Below, piece by piece: positions 9,657 to 19,700 of a stretch of 64,000 nucleotides of DNA (the stretch's first letter is position 1; every line of letters begins with the position of its first letter). Origin of the DNA: an uncultured Campylobacterales bacterium (lineage in GTDB: Bacteria; Campylobacterota; Campylobacteria; Campylobacterales; Arcobacteraceae); contig CANNFB010000014.1 of NCBI GenBank assembly GCA_947503785.1, forward strand, positions 1-64,000, read 5' to 3'. The position numbers and the translations under genes are program-made. Below the pieces are notes generated by a model, which worked only from the letters and a program-made list of their open reading frames with translations, did no database searches and was not told the DNA's origin.

Positions 9657-10781
9657 TTATAAATCAATAGGCTCTTGTTGGGTTGCACAGTGAATACTTC
9701 CTCCACCAGAAGCTATTGCATCTATCCTGATTTGTTCAATTATTCTATTTGGAAAAGTTTTTTCTAAAAGTTTTTTTGCTTTTTTATCAGCATATTTATC
9801 TCCAAAACTTTGCATGATAACAGCACCATTACAAACATAGTAACCAATGTAACCTGCTGCAAAATCTTTATATCCAAATTTTTCATTAATTTGCATAGGT
9901 CCCTCTAGAATAGTTATTTTAAATTTTTTACCATTTAAATCTCTTGCATTCTTTAAAGTTTTAATATTGTCTTTAGTAATTTGATGATCATAAGATGTTT
10001 CATCAGGGTCATAAGAAACTACGATTTCACCAGCTTTTACAAATCTTACATAAAAATCTGTATGTCCATCTGTTATATCTTTTCCCTTTATTCCTTTTAA
10101 CCAAATAATCTTTTTTAATCCTAATAAGTACTTTAATTCTTCTTCAATTTCTTTTTTACTCATATTAGGGTTTCTATTATCATTTAAGACACAGCTTTCA
10201 GTTAGTATAGCAATTCCCTCACCATCAATTTCAAAACAACCACCTTCTAAAACTAAATCTGTATTTATAATTGCTGTCTTTGTTTTATTACAAATAAAAG
10301 AAGCAACCTTTGAATCAAGTTCATGCTCTTGGTCTTCTCCCCAACCATTGAAGTTAAAATCAATTCCATACTTCTTATTATCTTCACCATATACAAAAGT
10401 AGGTCCTGTATCTCTAAGCCATAAATCATCAATTTCTTTTTCAACTAAAATAATAGGGAAGGTATGAGTGTCTAAACCGTCTAATAATTCAATAGCTTCT
10501 TCTTTCTCATATTTACTTACAAGAATCGATACCGGTTCATATTTTGCAATAGTTTTAGCAATTAGAGCTAAATTTCTTTTTACAGAAGGAATTTGTCTTT
10601 TTTCCCATATATAATCCTTAGCTACAAAAGACATCCACGTTTGTTTATGTTTAGTAGATTCTTCAGGCATAGAAAACTTCATTGACCCTACATCTTTATT
10701 TTTTTTCAAAGAACTATTTGCATTTAAAGCTATTCCTAGTGAAAATATAGATGTTGTGTATATAAAATTTCTTCTATTCAT
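9657..10781 (-). CDS. aguA: Agmatine deiminase family protein with a Tat-like signal
   Basis: The protein has 374 residues of the peptidyl-arginine/agmatine deiminase (PAD_porph) family. Family motifs are WLRDTGPTF, DGHTDFYVRF and the C-terminal GGGSIHCATQQEP, where Cys365 is the expected nucleophile. Agmatine deiminase converts agmatine to N-carbamoylputrescine and ammonia. The N-terminus reads MNRRNFIYTTSIFSLGIALNA, a twin-arginine-like signal that suggests a folded enzyme exported to the periplasm. Usual AguA enzymes are cytoplasmic. The start overlaps the end of the upstream small membrane-protein gene by 8 bases. The substrate could instead be another guanidino compound. Confidence 0.86.
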   Translation of the reverse strand: MNRRNFIYTTSIFSLGIALNANSSLKKNKDVGSMKFSMPEESTKHKQTWMSFVAKDYIWEKRQIPSVKRNLALIAKTIAKYEPVSILVSKYEKEEAIELLDGLDTHTFPIILVEKEIDDLWLRDTGPTFVYGEDNKKYGIDFNFNGWGEDQEHELDSKVASFICNKTKTAIINTDLVLEGGCFEIDGEGIAILTESCVLNDNRNPNMSKKEIEEELKYLLGLKKIIWLKGIKGKDITDGHTDFYVRFVKAGEIVVSYDPDETSYDHQITKDNIKTLKNARDLNGKKFKITILEGPMQINEKFGYKDFAAGYIGYYVCNGAVIMQSFGDKYADKKAKKLLEKTFPNRIIEQIRIDAIASGGGSIHCATQQEPIDL

Positions 10782-11208
10782 TAATTTTTACCTTATTAAT
10801 TTCAACTGCTCTTATAATATCAAAAATATCATATAGGAAAATAGAAATTACAATTAATATTTCTGAAAATAAAATCCAATCATTAAAATAAGCATCTGTT
10901 AAAGTCATAGTTTTATAACCTATCCACATTAAAGAGTATATAGCCAAATAAATACAAAACTTTGAGCTATGTATTAAGTATCTTTGCAAAGATGATTTAA
11001 GATTCAATTTTTGATATGTTAATTCAAAGGCACCAATAATAACTGCTGCCATTAAGAAGCCAAGCATTGAAATAACCGTACCTTGTAAATTATTTTTTAG
11101 TGCTTCAAACTCATATGAAATTTCTGGCATCACAAAAACTCCAAATATTAAGAATATAAGAGAATTTTTAATAGACACTTCTAAGTAAACTTTATTTTTA
11201 AATTTCAA
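10774..11208 (-). CDS. Small membrane protein of unknown function
   Basis: The protein has 144 residues with about four predicted membrane helices (near 13-30, 43-62, 82-100 and 108-130) and a short charged C-terminus. No family is recognised. Its stop region overlaps the start of the exported agmatine deiminase gene by 8 bases, so both are likely translated together. A role in the same envelope function is an inference from this overlap only. Confidence 0.7.
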   Translation of the reverse strand: MKFKNKVYLEVSIKNSLIFLIFGVFVMPEISYEFEALKNNLQGTVISMLGFLMAAVIIGAFELTYQKLNLKSSLQRYLIHSSKFCIYLAIYSLMWIGYKTMTLTDAYFNDWILFSEILIVISIFLYDIFDIIRAVEINKVKINE

Positions 11209-11280
11209 ATTAGTTCCTTTTTACATATTATTTTATTCTAACATACATTGATAAAATAATAAATATGATAAAATTCTGTC

Positions 11281-11811
11281 ATGAGAGAATATAAATCACA
11301 GTCCAAAGAGATAATACTAACAACTACAATTGATACCCCCTTAGGTCAAATGTTTGCAGCAGCTTCGAAAAAAGGAATTGTAATGCTTTGCTTCTTTACA
11401 CCTTTTAATATCGAAGCTAGAATTGATACTTTAAAAAAGAGTTTTGACACAGACATCATTCCATCTGAATGCGAATATTTTGATACCTTAAGAACTCAAT
11501 TAGAAGAGTATTTTAATAAACAAAGAACTTCTTTTGAACTTCCAATGCAACTAGTAGGTTCAACTTTTCAAATACAAGTATGGAAAGAGCTTTTAAATAT
11601 CCCTTATGGGAAAACAGAAAGCTTTACAAGTTTGGCTTCTAAAATAGATGGTATTACATCAAAAAAGGCACTAGAGAGTCCACTTGCACAAAATATGTTA
11701 AATATAATAGTACCTTGCCATAGAATAAAAAAAGATGATGGAACTTCAAATGTATATGCAGGTGGAGATGAGAAGAAAGAGTTTTTAATTAATTTAGAAA
11801 GAGATCAATAG
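11281..11811 (+). CDS. ogt: Methylated-DNA--protein-cysteine methyltransferase
   Basis: The protein has 176 residues with an N-terminal ribonuclease-like domain and a C-terminal alkyltransferase domain. The acceptor motif is PCHRI (Cys146). It repairs O6-alkylguanine by suicide transfer of the alkyl group to this cysteine. It has no HTH, unlike the fusion at 206. The TAG stop overlaps the GTG start of the next gene in TAGTG, which indicates tight coupling with the phosphohexomutase gene. Confidence 0.9.
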   Translation: MREYKSQSKEIILTTTIDTPLGQMFAAASKKGIVMLCFFTPFNIEARIDTLKKSFDTDIIPSECEYFDTLRTQLEEYFNKQRTSFELPMQLVGSTFQIQVWKELLNIPYGKTESFTSLASKIDGITSKKALESPLAQNMLNIIVPCHRIKKDDGTSNVYAGGDEKKEFLINLERDQ

Positions 11812-13223
11812 TGATAAGTAAAGCTATATTTAGACAATACGATATTAGAGGTATTGTAAACAAAGAATTGCATGAAGAAAATACCAAACTGATTGGTTAC
11901 TATTTAGGACTTGCAATACAAGAGAAAACAAAAGTAAAAAATCCATATATAGTAATAGGTTATGATATTAGAAAGCACTCTACAATGCTTTTTGAGTCTT
12001 TAATCTCTGGTCTTAATCTTGCAGGCTGTAAAATACTAAATATAGGCCTAGTAGCTACTGGAGTTAATTACTTCGCTTCATATCAAGAGTTTGAGATAGA
12101 TGGCAAAATTATAAAACCACAAGCTTCTATTATGATAACAGGTAGCCATAATGCGAAACAATATAATGGCTTTAAAATTACAATAGATAAGCAACCATAT
12201 TTTGCAGATGATTTAATCAAACTATATGAAGAGATAAAGAAAAACGAAAATATTAATATAGTTGATAATCATGACTTTATAAAAGTTGATGCTAAAACTT
12301 TATATATAAATTATATGTGTGAGCAATTTAAAGGGCTTAAAAACTTAAAAGAGAAGTTTATAATAGATTGTGGAAATGGAATGGCAGATACTGTTATAAC
12401 TCAAATTTTCAATAAATTAAATCTGAACTACAAAGCTTTATATAAAGAGCCAAATGGAGATTTTCCAAATCATCATCCAGACCCTAGCAATGAAAAGAAT
12501 CTTATTGATTTAAAAAGCTATTTAAAAGATGATTGTAATTATGGTTTTGCTTATGATGGTGATGCAGATAGAATTGCTGTTCTTACTCAAAAACATAATA
12601 TTAAAGGCGATACCTTAGCCTTACTATTTTCAAAGACTATGAAGAATCCTGTGATTATTGGTGAAGTTACCTATTCACAAAATATATTTGATGAGATTAA
12701 TACTCATGGTACAACAATCATGGATAAAACTGGTTACTCAAATCTTAGATTAAAACTTAAAGAATTAAATGCAGACTTAGCAGCTGAGGTATCAGGACAC
12801 ATTTTCTTTAATGACAGATATTATGGATATGACGATGCTATTTATGCAACCTTTAGAGTATTAGAGTTAATTCAAGGTGGTATGAAAATAGATGAAGAGA
12901 TTGAAAAGCTACCAAAAATTTATACAAGTTCCAACATTGAAATTAAAATCCAAGAAGATAAAAAGTTCTTACTAATGGAAAAAATAGAAGAATCGTTAAA
13001 GAGACTAAATAGAGACTTTCCTATAATCAAAGATATTTGTAAAATTGATGGCTTAAGAATTAACTTTGAATATGGTTGGGCATTAGTTCGTGCTTCAAAT
13101 ACGAATCCAATCTTAGTTACAAAATATGAAGCGAGCACATTTGCAACAGCTAAAACATATCAAAATTCACTAGAAAAATTAATACAAAAGGAAATAGATG
13201 AACTTAATAGCACTACAAGTTAA
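11811..13223 (+). CDS. Phosphomannomutase/phosphoglucomutase
   Basis: The protein has 470 residues of the alpha-D-phosphohexomutase superfamily. The active-site serine loop is TGSHNAKQYNGFKI, the metal loop is DGDADR and the sugar-binding region contains AEVSGH; a C-terminal phosphate-binding RASNTNP segment follows. The enzyme interconverts hexose 6- and 1-phosphates for envelope polysaccharide precursors. GTG at 11811 is the start, sharing one base with the ogt stop codon. The 3' end overlaps the following nitrilase-family gene by 26 bases. Confidence 0.92.
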   Translation: MISKAIFRQYDIRGIVNKELHEENTKLIGYYLGLAIQEKTKVKNPYIVIGYDIRKHSTMLFESLISGLNLAGCKILNIGLVATGVNYFASYQEFEIDGKIIKPQASIMITGSHNAKQYNGFKITIDKQPYFADDLIKLYEEIKKNENINIVDNHDFIKVDAKTLYINYMCEQFKGLKNLKEKFIIDCGNGMADTVITQIFNKLNLNYKALYKEPNGDFPNHHPDPSNEKNLIDLKSYLKDDCNYGFAYDGDADRIAVLTQKHNIKGDTLALLFSKTMKNPVIIGEVTYSQNIFDEINTHGTTIMDKTGYSNLRLKLKELNADLAAEVSGHIFFNDRYYGYDDAIYATFRVLELIQGGMKIDEEIEKLPKIYTSSNIEIKIQEDKKFLLMEKIEESLKRLNRDFPIIKDICKIDGLRINFEYGWALVRASNTNPILVTKYEASTFATAKTYQNSLEKLIQKEIDELNSTTS

Positions 13224-13914
13224 AACAACAGAAGATTTTACAAAAAACTTAGAGCACTTAAAAGAGTTAATAAATAAGTGTCCCAAAGATTCTATCATAT
13301 TAGCACCAGAAATTGCTTTGACTGGCTTTTGTTATAACAGAATGCAAGAGGCATCTGAGTTCTCAACTTTTGCTATACAACAGCTTCAAGAGCTTGCAAT
13401 AAATAAAACTATTGCCTTAACACTTATAACAAAACAAAATGATAAGTTTTATAACACACTATATATTTTTGATAAACAAAAGATTATTCATACACAATCA
13501 AAAATAAAACTATTCCCTTTAGGAAATGAGCTAGAACATTTTGAGGCAGGAGAGGAAGAGGATATAAAAATAATTGAGATAAATGGTTTAAAAGTAGCAA
13601 CCTTAATTTGCTTTGAATTAAGATTCCCAAAACTTTGGCAAAAAGTTGCAGGAGCTGATATTATTTTAAATCCTGCAATGTGGGGATTAAAAAGAAAAGA
13701 TCATTATGAGACTATTTCAAAATCTCTTGCACTTGTAAATCAATGTTTTGTAATTGCTGCAAATAGTGCTGATTTAAATATGGCAAAAGGTAGTGCTATT
13801 ATTTCTCCATTTGGAAATGTTATTAAAGATGATAAGAGAGAAATTGTACTAGAAAAAATTGATTTAGATGAGATTCAAAGAGTACGAAAATATATAAATA
13901 TTGGATTAAATTAA
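13198..13914 (+). CDS. Carbon-nitrogen hydrolase (nitrilase superfamily)
   Basis: The protein has 238 residues. The Glu-Lys-Cys catalytic triad of the nitrilase superfamily is visible: Glu in LAPEIALTG, Lys in QSKIKLFP and Cys in LICFELRFP. Members hydrolyse amides or nitriles such as omega-amidated acids, N-carbamoyl compounds or deaminated glutathione. The exact substrate cannot be read from the sequence. The ATG at 13198 lies inside the end of the phosphohexomutase gene, so this is the last gene of a three-gene operon. Confidence 0.85.
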   Translation: MNLIALQVKTTEDFTKNLEHLKELINKCPKDSIILAPEIALTGFCYNRMQEASEFSTFAIQQLQELAINKTIALTLITKQNDKFYNTLYIFDKQKIIHTQSKIKLFPLGNELEHFEAGEEEDIKIIEINGLKVATLICFELRFPKLWQKVAGADIILNPAMWGLKRKDHYETISKSLALVNQCFVIAANSADLNMAKGSAIISPFGNVIKDDKREIVLEKIDLDEIQRVRKYINIGLN

Positions 13915-14106
13915 TAAAAACTGTTAAAAATGATCTTTTTATTGTAAAAAATACTTTTACTTTTTTAAATTTTTTTTTAGTTAAAATTAAATGTTAAAGT
14001 CTTATTTTTTTCAAGAAAATTATTTAAATTATAAAATTCAATATAGTTAAAATTATTAAGTTAAGTTTTTATAAAAAAGAAGGGTTAAAAAAACAGATTA
14101 GTAAAT
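13915..14106. other. AT-rich gap without genes
   Basis: A stretch of 192 bases lies between two converging genes. It is extremely A/T rich, with several T- and A-runs near 13961-13985. No open frame, strong hairpin or RNA gene was seen. Transcription from both sides probably ends here. Confidence 0.5.
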
Positions 14107-14316
14107 CTAATCTATTTTCATAGCAGTTTTGATATCTTCAAAATCAACACCGCTTTGTTTAGCTAATAGTGCCATGTTGATGATTCTTACTATGTGGTTT
14201 GGTATAAATTTGTATGTTGTAAAAGTTGTTGCTTTTACACCTATTTCTTCCGCAAAACTTCTTTGTGAAGTAAAGCCAATCTCTCTAATTAGTTTTTTAA
14301 ATTCTTGTTTTTTCAC
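14107..14316 (-). CDS. Small helix-turn-helix protein, putative repressor
   Basis: The protein has 69 residues with a lambda-Cro/CI-like helical pattern: a helix, then SQRSFAEEIGVKATTFTTY as the probable turn and recognition helix. Translation would start at GTG 14316 with only a weak upstream purine stretch. It diverges from the lysozyme-like gene, and the shared intergenic region holds an inverted repeat around a consensus -35 box. It is therefore a good candidate for the local repressor. The opposite frame at 14129-14335 is judged a shadow. Confidence 0.6.
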   Translation of the reverse strand: MKKQEFKKLIREIGFTSQRSFAEEIGVKATTFTTYKFIPNHIVRIINMALLAKQSGVDFEDIKTAMKID

Positions 14317-14402
14317 TATTAATATATCTCGTTAAATGATTTTTGGAATTATAATCCGGACTAACTAAATAGTAAATTAAAATTACTGTAAATCTAGTAA
14401 AT

Positions 14403-14432
14403 AATATGCAAAGTTTGACAAATTTGCATATT
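14403..14432. promoter_or_regulatory. Operator-like inverted repeat around a -35 box
   Basis: Perfect 10-bp arms AATATGCAAA (14403-14412) and TTTGCATATT (14423-14432) are separated by 10 bases that contain TTGACA. Centre-to-centre spacing is 20 bp, which suits a dimeric HTH protein binding one face of DNA. A bound protein would cover the promoter of the lysozyme-like gene. The divergently encoded 69-residue HTH protein is the obvious candidate ligand. Confidence 0.65.
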
Positions 14433-14443
14433 TAATATATAAT
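14415..14443 (+). promoter_or_regulatory. Consensus sigma70 promoter of the lysozyme-like gene
   Basis: TTGACA at 14415-14420 and TATAAT at 14438-14443 are separated by 17 bases, a full match to the sigma70 consensus. Transcription would start near 14450, about 30 bases before the ATG at 14481. A full -35 box is unusual in Campylobacterota, where promoters often lack one. Confidence 0.75.
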
Positions 14444-14480
14444 TCGCGCTTTAATTTAAGAGAAAATGAAGGAAAACTGT

Positions 14481-14978
14481 ATGAATTTAAAGATTACATT
14501 ATTAGTAATGTTGTTTATAACAAATATTTTTGCATCAAACTTTAACGCAACAAAATTAACATCACAAGAAATAAAAACACTAAAAGAGATAAAAAAACAA
14601 GGTGAAAAATACGGATTAAGTTATTCATTAATGGCCATTGCTGTTAAAGAATCATCAATTGGGAAATACCTTGTAAATGTAGATAGTAAAGATTACGGCT
14701 TATATCAAGCTAATATAAAAACTGTTTTAAGTAGACAAAAAGCAAAAAATACTTCTTGGAATAGAAACAAGTATGCTATGAGATTAATATCAGATTTTAA
14801 TTTCGCTACAAAAAATGCTATTGCTGAATTAAACTATTGGAAAAAAATTCATAAGAATGATTGGAAAAAAGTTTGGAGTAGTTACAATGGTGGATGGAAA
14901 TATAATAGTAAAAGAGCTAGAAACTATTCAAGAGATATCGCAATTATTATTAAAAGACTTAAAAGAGTAAACGTTTAG
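14481..14978 (+). CDS. Exported lysozyme-like/SLT transglycosylase-fold protein
   Basis: The protein has 165 residues from ATG 14481, which has AAGGAA 7 bases upstream. An in-frame ATG at 14466 lies before this ribosome site and is less likely. The signal peptide is MNLKITLLVMLFITNIFA. The mature part shows a lysozyme-like pattern: the likely catalytic Glu in AVKESSIGKY, then DYGLYQ and a late SYNGGW. Such proteins cleave peptidoglycan in the periplasm. At this small size it may be a dedicated, locally controlled enzyme, given the divergent HTH gene and operator. Confidence 0.75.
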   Translation: MNLKITLLVMLFITNIFASNFNATKLTSQEIKTLKEIKKQGEKYGLSYSLMAIAVKESSIGKYLVNVDSKDYGLYQANIKTVLSRQKAKNTSWNRNKYAMRLISDFNFATKNAIAELNYWKKIHKNDWKKVWSSYNGGWKYNSKRARNYSRDIAIIIKRLKRVNV

Positions 14979-14996
14979 TTTTAACTAACGTTTACT
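14966..14996. terminator. Bidirectional terminator hairpin
   Basis: AGTAAACGTT and AACGTTTACT form a 10-bp stem that continues inward through TAGTT/AACTA. The stem contains the stop codons of both convergent genes (TAG at 14976-14978 and the complement of TAA at 14981-14983). T-rich bases follow on the plus strand. Confidence 0.65.
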
Positions 14997-15466
14997 TCTT
15001 CACTATCAATCTTCTGACTGTATACAGTCTCTTTACCTGACTCTAAAATCTTTGCTTGTTCAATCCATTGATTTTTCTTAGCAGTTCCAGGTAATAATAA
15101 AAACTCTTCAATCCAATCACAATTTCTATTTGACCAAGCTGCAATTTGGTTAAAGTGAAAAATACCTAACTTATTTAAATCTTTTTCAACTTTTAAATCA
15201 ATACCTTTAATTTTGATAAGTTTATCTTTTCCTGATGGTCTAGGTGAACTTAAAATTAGTGGCTTATTGTCAACATTAGAGTTCTTTCTGAAAATTGGGT
15301 TTACACTTGTTTTTGATTTAACTTCAACTTTATCTTCTTTATTATCATCATTTTTTGAAGGCTTATAAGTACTTCCACTATTTTTACCTATTAAATACCC
15401 AATAATCATACCAATAAATGCTGCAATTAATAAATTTATAACTATTAGTGAAGCTATTTCAATCAT
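14981..15466 (-). CDS. Membrane-anchored protein with H3TH-like C-terminal domain
   Basis: The protein has 161 residues. A single membrane helix with glycine zipper residues (about 5-28) is followed by a polar linker (30-75). The C-terminal segment (about 80-150) contains LIKIKGIDLKVEKDLNKLGI and resembles the helix-hairpin-helix-like H3TH domains (COG3743 type). Such domains bind DNA or protein partners, but the role in this family is not known. Its ATG overlaps the stop of the OmpA-family gene by 4 bases, so the two probably work in one envelope-linked complex. Confidence 0.65.
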   Translation of the reverse strand: MIEIASLIVINLLIAAFIGMIIGYLIGKNSGSTYKPSKNDDNKEDKVEVKSKTSVNPIFRKNSNVDNKPLILSSPRPSGKDKLIKIKGIDLKVEKDLNKLGIFHFNQIAAWSNRNCDWIEEFLLLPGTAKKNQWIEQAKILESGKETVYSQKIDSEEVNVS

Positions 15467-16572
15467 TTTATTTCTCCTACAATAAATTCTACTCTTCTAT
15501 TAACCTCTGACAGACCCTGTGCATCATCTTGTGCAATTGGAAAGTCTTCGCCATACCCTATTGCTTTTATACGCTTAGGATCTACTCCAAGCTCTGTTAA
15601 TGCATTCTTAACGCTATTCGCTCTATCTTGCGAGATTCTTTTATTTAAAGAAGCTCTACCTCTAGAATCTGTATGTCCTGCAATTTCTACTGTTAGTTTA
15701 CTATCACCTAACAAAATACTTGCAATTGCTTTTACTGTTTCTTTTGATTCTTCAGTTATATTTGTACTTCTTCTTTTGAATGTTATTTTTTTGTTAGAAG
15801 TTAAGTTATTAATGCTATTTTGAGCATCTTGAACTAATTTTGATTTAACTTCAATAACTGCTTTAACAGGAGTAATATTTTCTAGTTCATTTAACTTATT
15901 TTCAGATTCACTACTAACTTCAATTGCTTTTGGAACTACAAACTTTTTAATATTATCAATAATTGTTTCAGTTTTTGATTTAATAGGTTCTTTTATATCA
16001 GTAATCATATCAAGATTACTTTTTGCAATAATTGAATCTAATAATGGCTTAAAATTAGAATCTTTTAATTCGCCGCTTAATAAAACTTTTCCATTTTCAA
16101 TAGCCAGTTTTGAGCCATCAGTAAAAAATTCTTTAAAAGAATCCATAAGTAAAGATAATTTATTTAATAAAACAACATCCTTAATTCTATTCTCCTCAAA
16201 TTCATACTCACCATTTCTATTAATATTTAGTAAATCAACTATGCTTTTAGCTTGTTCTTCATCTTTAAAAGTTCCGTTCATTAAAACTATTCCATTATCT
16301 TTTAACAGTTCTAAAGAAATAGGTTCCTTATTTTGACCTATGCCATCACCTTGATCTAAACCTAAACTTTTTAAAATAGAAGATTTTAATTCATTCATTT
16401 TAATTACAGCTAAATCAGCATACTCTCCAAACATTGAATCTTCACTACTAAAAGTAGTTTCCTGATTTATACCACTATTTAATATAGTTTTATAGTTAAA
16501 GGTAGAGACAGTAAAAGCTATTAAAACTACTAGAGATACTAATAAAAAGAGAGTTTTTTTTCCTAATGACAT
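15463..16572 (-). CDS. OmpA-family peptidoglycan-binding membrane protein
   Basis: The protein has 369 residues. An N-terminal membrane helix (about 5-25) anchors it. Two short BON-like segments follow (for example around GIVLMNGTFKDEEQAKSIVD, and again near residues 160-190), then a helical spacer. The C-terminal OmpA/MotB domain (about 258-367) contains the conserved peptidoglycan-contacting pattern GHTDSRGRASLN and later RRVEF. It would link the inner membrane to the cell wall. The downstream H3TH-like gene overlaps by 4 bases. Confidence 0.85.
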   Translation of the reverse strand: MSLGKKTLFLLVSLVVLIAFTVSTFNYKTILNSGINQETTFSSEDSMFGEYADLAVIKMNELKSSILKSLGLDQGDGIGQNKEPISLELLKDNGIVLMNGTFKDEEQAKSIVDLLNINRNGEYEFEENRIKDVVLLNKLSLLMDSFKEFFTDGSKLAIENGKVLLSGELKDSNFKPLLDSIIAKSNLDMITDIKEPIKSKTETIIDNIKKFVVPKAIEVSSESENKLNELENITPVKAVIEVKSKLVQDAQNSINNLTSNKKITFKRRSTNITEESKETVKAIASILLGDSKLTVEIAGHTDSRGRASLNKRISQDRANSVKNALTELGVDPKRIKAIGYGEDFPIAQDDAQGLSEVNRRVEFIVGEIK

Positions 16573-16743
16573 TTTTATTCCTGATGTATTTTATAATTTT
16601 TGTGATTATATCTTATAATTAAAAAAATATTGTTTAAAGTAAATACAATAATGAAGTATATTTAATATTGAAATTGTATTTTAGCTTCTTTATACAAATA
16701 AAACAAGCTGAATGCATGTAGTTTTACGAAATTGACTTGAGAA
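16573..16743. other. Gap between two minus-strand genes
   Basis: These 171 bases separate the OmpA-family gene from the end of the three-domain kinase gene. They are AT-rich, with no open frame or clear hairpin. They should hold the promoter of the OmpA-family operon, though no consensus box was identified. Confidence 0.4.
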
Positions 16744-19700
16744 CTAAAGAGGAATTTTTAAAGTAACTTTAGTACATTTCACATAATCACCAAAGCTACA
16801 ATTTTCAATTTTAATTGAACCTTTCATACTATCTGTTAAAATTTTATGAGTCATATATAAACCAAGTCCCGTTCCTTGTGATTTGTGCTTAGTAGTAAAA
16901 TATGGATCAAATACTTTTTTAATAATTTCTTCATCAACTCCGCCACCACTATCTAATACTTCGATTACTGCATCTATATTAGTTTTATATGATGAAATAT
17001 GAATATATCTATTCTCTTCATCTATATTTTTTAAGGCGTCTTTAGAGTTTGATAAAATATTTAATAAGGCTTGATTTAATTCATTTTCATAACTATTTAC
17101 AGTAACTGATTCTAAATCATTTTCAACTTTTATAAAACTATTAGTAAAAGAACCTTTCATTAAAGTAAGAACTTTTTCAATACTATTTAATATATTAAAC
17201 TCTTTTTTTAATTTATCTTCTTTTATATAGTTTTGAAAATCATCAATAGTTTGAGATAAAAACTTTGTTGTTTTTGTAATATTGTCTAAAGATTCAATAA
17301 AATCTTCATCACTTAATTGATTATATTCTTTTTGCAATTTTAAGCCTGAAGAAGTTGTAGAAATACTACTTAGAGGCTGTCTCCATTGATGGGCGATATT
17401 TCCAATCATTTCACCTAAGCTAGCCATTTTAGATTGCTGAAGCATTAATTCTTCTTTATTTTTTATATCTGTTAAATCAATCAATGAAATAATATGAGAG
17501 GGCAAATTATCAAACTCTGCTGCTTCACCTTTTAATAAGACGGGAATAAGTTTATTCGTTTTAGAAATCGCATTCATTTCAGAAGAATCAGCTGAAATTA
17601 GTAAGTCACATAAGTTTGAGTTTTTCTCTGTTTGAAGAATCTTTGAAACCTCTTTATTTATTACTTCATCTTTTGAACTATAATCAAGAATTTTAATTGC
17701 TTCATCATTTATATAAACAACTTTTTTATTCCTAATTATTAGAATACCTGCAATATTTAGTTTAATTAATGTTTTAAAATTATTCAAGGATTTTTCAGTT
17801 TCATCTTTTGCTAATTGTAATTTATTTTGATATTGTATTAATTGCCTATTTCTATAAACTACAAAAAGAAGAATTGCAATAAAAACTAAGACAATTTTTA
17901 TTAGTGTTGAATAATCTGATTTTTCTTCAAATTTAGTTTTAAACCATACATTATAAATATCTTCTTTTTCTTTATATGTCATTCGATTTAAAACTTTATT
18001 AACTATACTTTGTAAGAGTGGATAATCATCTCTTATCATAAACTTTAAATTAAAATCAATTCCTGTTTGACCAGAAATTTTTATATTAGTAAATCCTAGA
18101 TTTTTAATATTAAAAGAAAGAACAGGCATCATATCAATATATGCGTAAACTTTATTATCAGATAAGTATTCTAATCCTTCTTTTGGGTTCTTTACAAAAA
18201 CAAAATTCATATTAGGATATTTTTCTTCTAATAACTTATGTGCGGTAAAGTTTTTTCCTACAGCAACCTTTTTATCTAATAACTCAGAAGCATTTTTAAT
18301 AAAGTTTTTATCTTGAAGTGTTGCAATACCTAACGGAGATTTTAAATAAGTATTAGAAAAAATAGAATATTTTTTACGTTCTTTAGTTTCAGCTGATCCT
18401 ATTATTATATCATTCTCTTTACTTCTTATACTCTCAATTGATTCAGTAAAAGTTTTTTTAGGCATAAATTCTGTTTTTAAATTTGATTTATCTATTATAT
18501 ATTTCCAGAGATCTATTGATATACCATGCATTTTATCATCATTATCAATAAAATTAAAAGGAGCCCATTTCTTTGTAGAGGTCGCTCTTATCTTAGTGTT
18601 TTTAATAAATAACTTTTCTTCTACTGTAAAACTTGTCTCATTTGAAATATTTACCCATTTATCTTCTAATACTTTTTGTTCCTGTGCACTTACATTTAAG
18701 ATTGCTTTTTCAAGTAATGTATGCAATATATTTAAATCTTTTTTAACTCCAATATAAAGTTTACCATCAAGAGTTTTTAGAGCAAAAGGTGAAACAATTT
18801 TTAAATCTTCATTATAGTTTTTATTAATATAGTAACTAGCTAAAAATTTATTTTGAATTGTTACATCAATAAAGTTATCCTTTATTGCATCAAATACATC
18901 TTTTAAATTTTCAAATTCTATAATATTTGCATTAGGATATTCATTTTTGAATTTTTTAGTTAAATTCCAATCTTTTATCATTCCAATTTTTTTATCAAGT
19001 AAATCATCACTGTTAATAATATCCGTTCTTGATTTCTTTGTTACAATAGAAAAAGTTTGAGATAAATATGATTGTGTAAAATTCATAATCTCTTCTCTTT
19101 TTTTATTGTAACTAATAACTGGAAGAATGTCTATTTTAGCTTTTTTAAAATCATTATAAAGAATGGACCACTTATCTGTTATAAAAATTGGCTTTATATT
19201 TAACTTTCCAAAAAGTAATTTCATATAATCAATTACATACCCTTTTGGAATGCCTTTTTCATTATAATCATAAGGAATCCAATCAAGTTCATTTGCAATT
19301 CTTACTGTTTTATTATTGTTTATATATTTTAGTTCTTCGATAGATAAATCTAATTTATTTTTTTTTACCTTTTCGCTTCCAATCCATTTTGAAGTAATTT
19401 TATTTTTTTCTTCGATAGTAATTTTATTAAGACTTTTTTGAAGTATATTTCTTAAAATTGGAGTATCATTTCTTGTAGCCATATGTAAACGATTCCAATT
19501 AAATCCAAATTGAAATTTTGCTTGTAAGCCTGAAATACTGTGTTTTTTGGAATGATAATTCATTAATGCAATATTAGCAACAAAAAAATCTGCTTTATTT
19601 GTAATAACAGCATCCATTGAATTTAAAAGGTTATTTGAATAATGTAATTTTACATCAGGATAATGATTTTTAAATGTTTCTTCTTGAACATAATTCTTTA

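Noticed and set aside
14129-14335. Plus-strand frame opposite the small HTH gene
   Set aside because: It is antisense to a frame with a clear helix-turn-helix pattern, has no ribosome site and overlaps it almost wholly.
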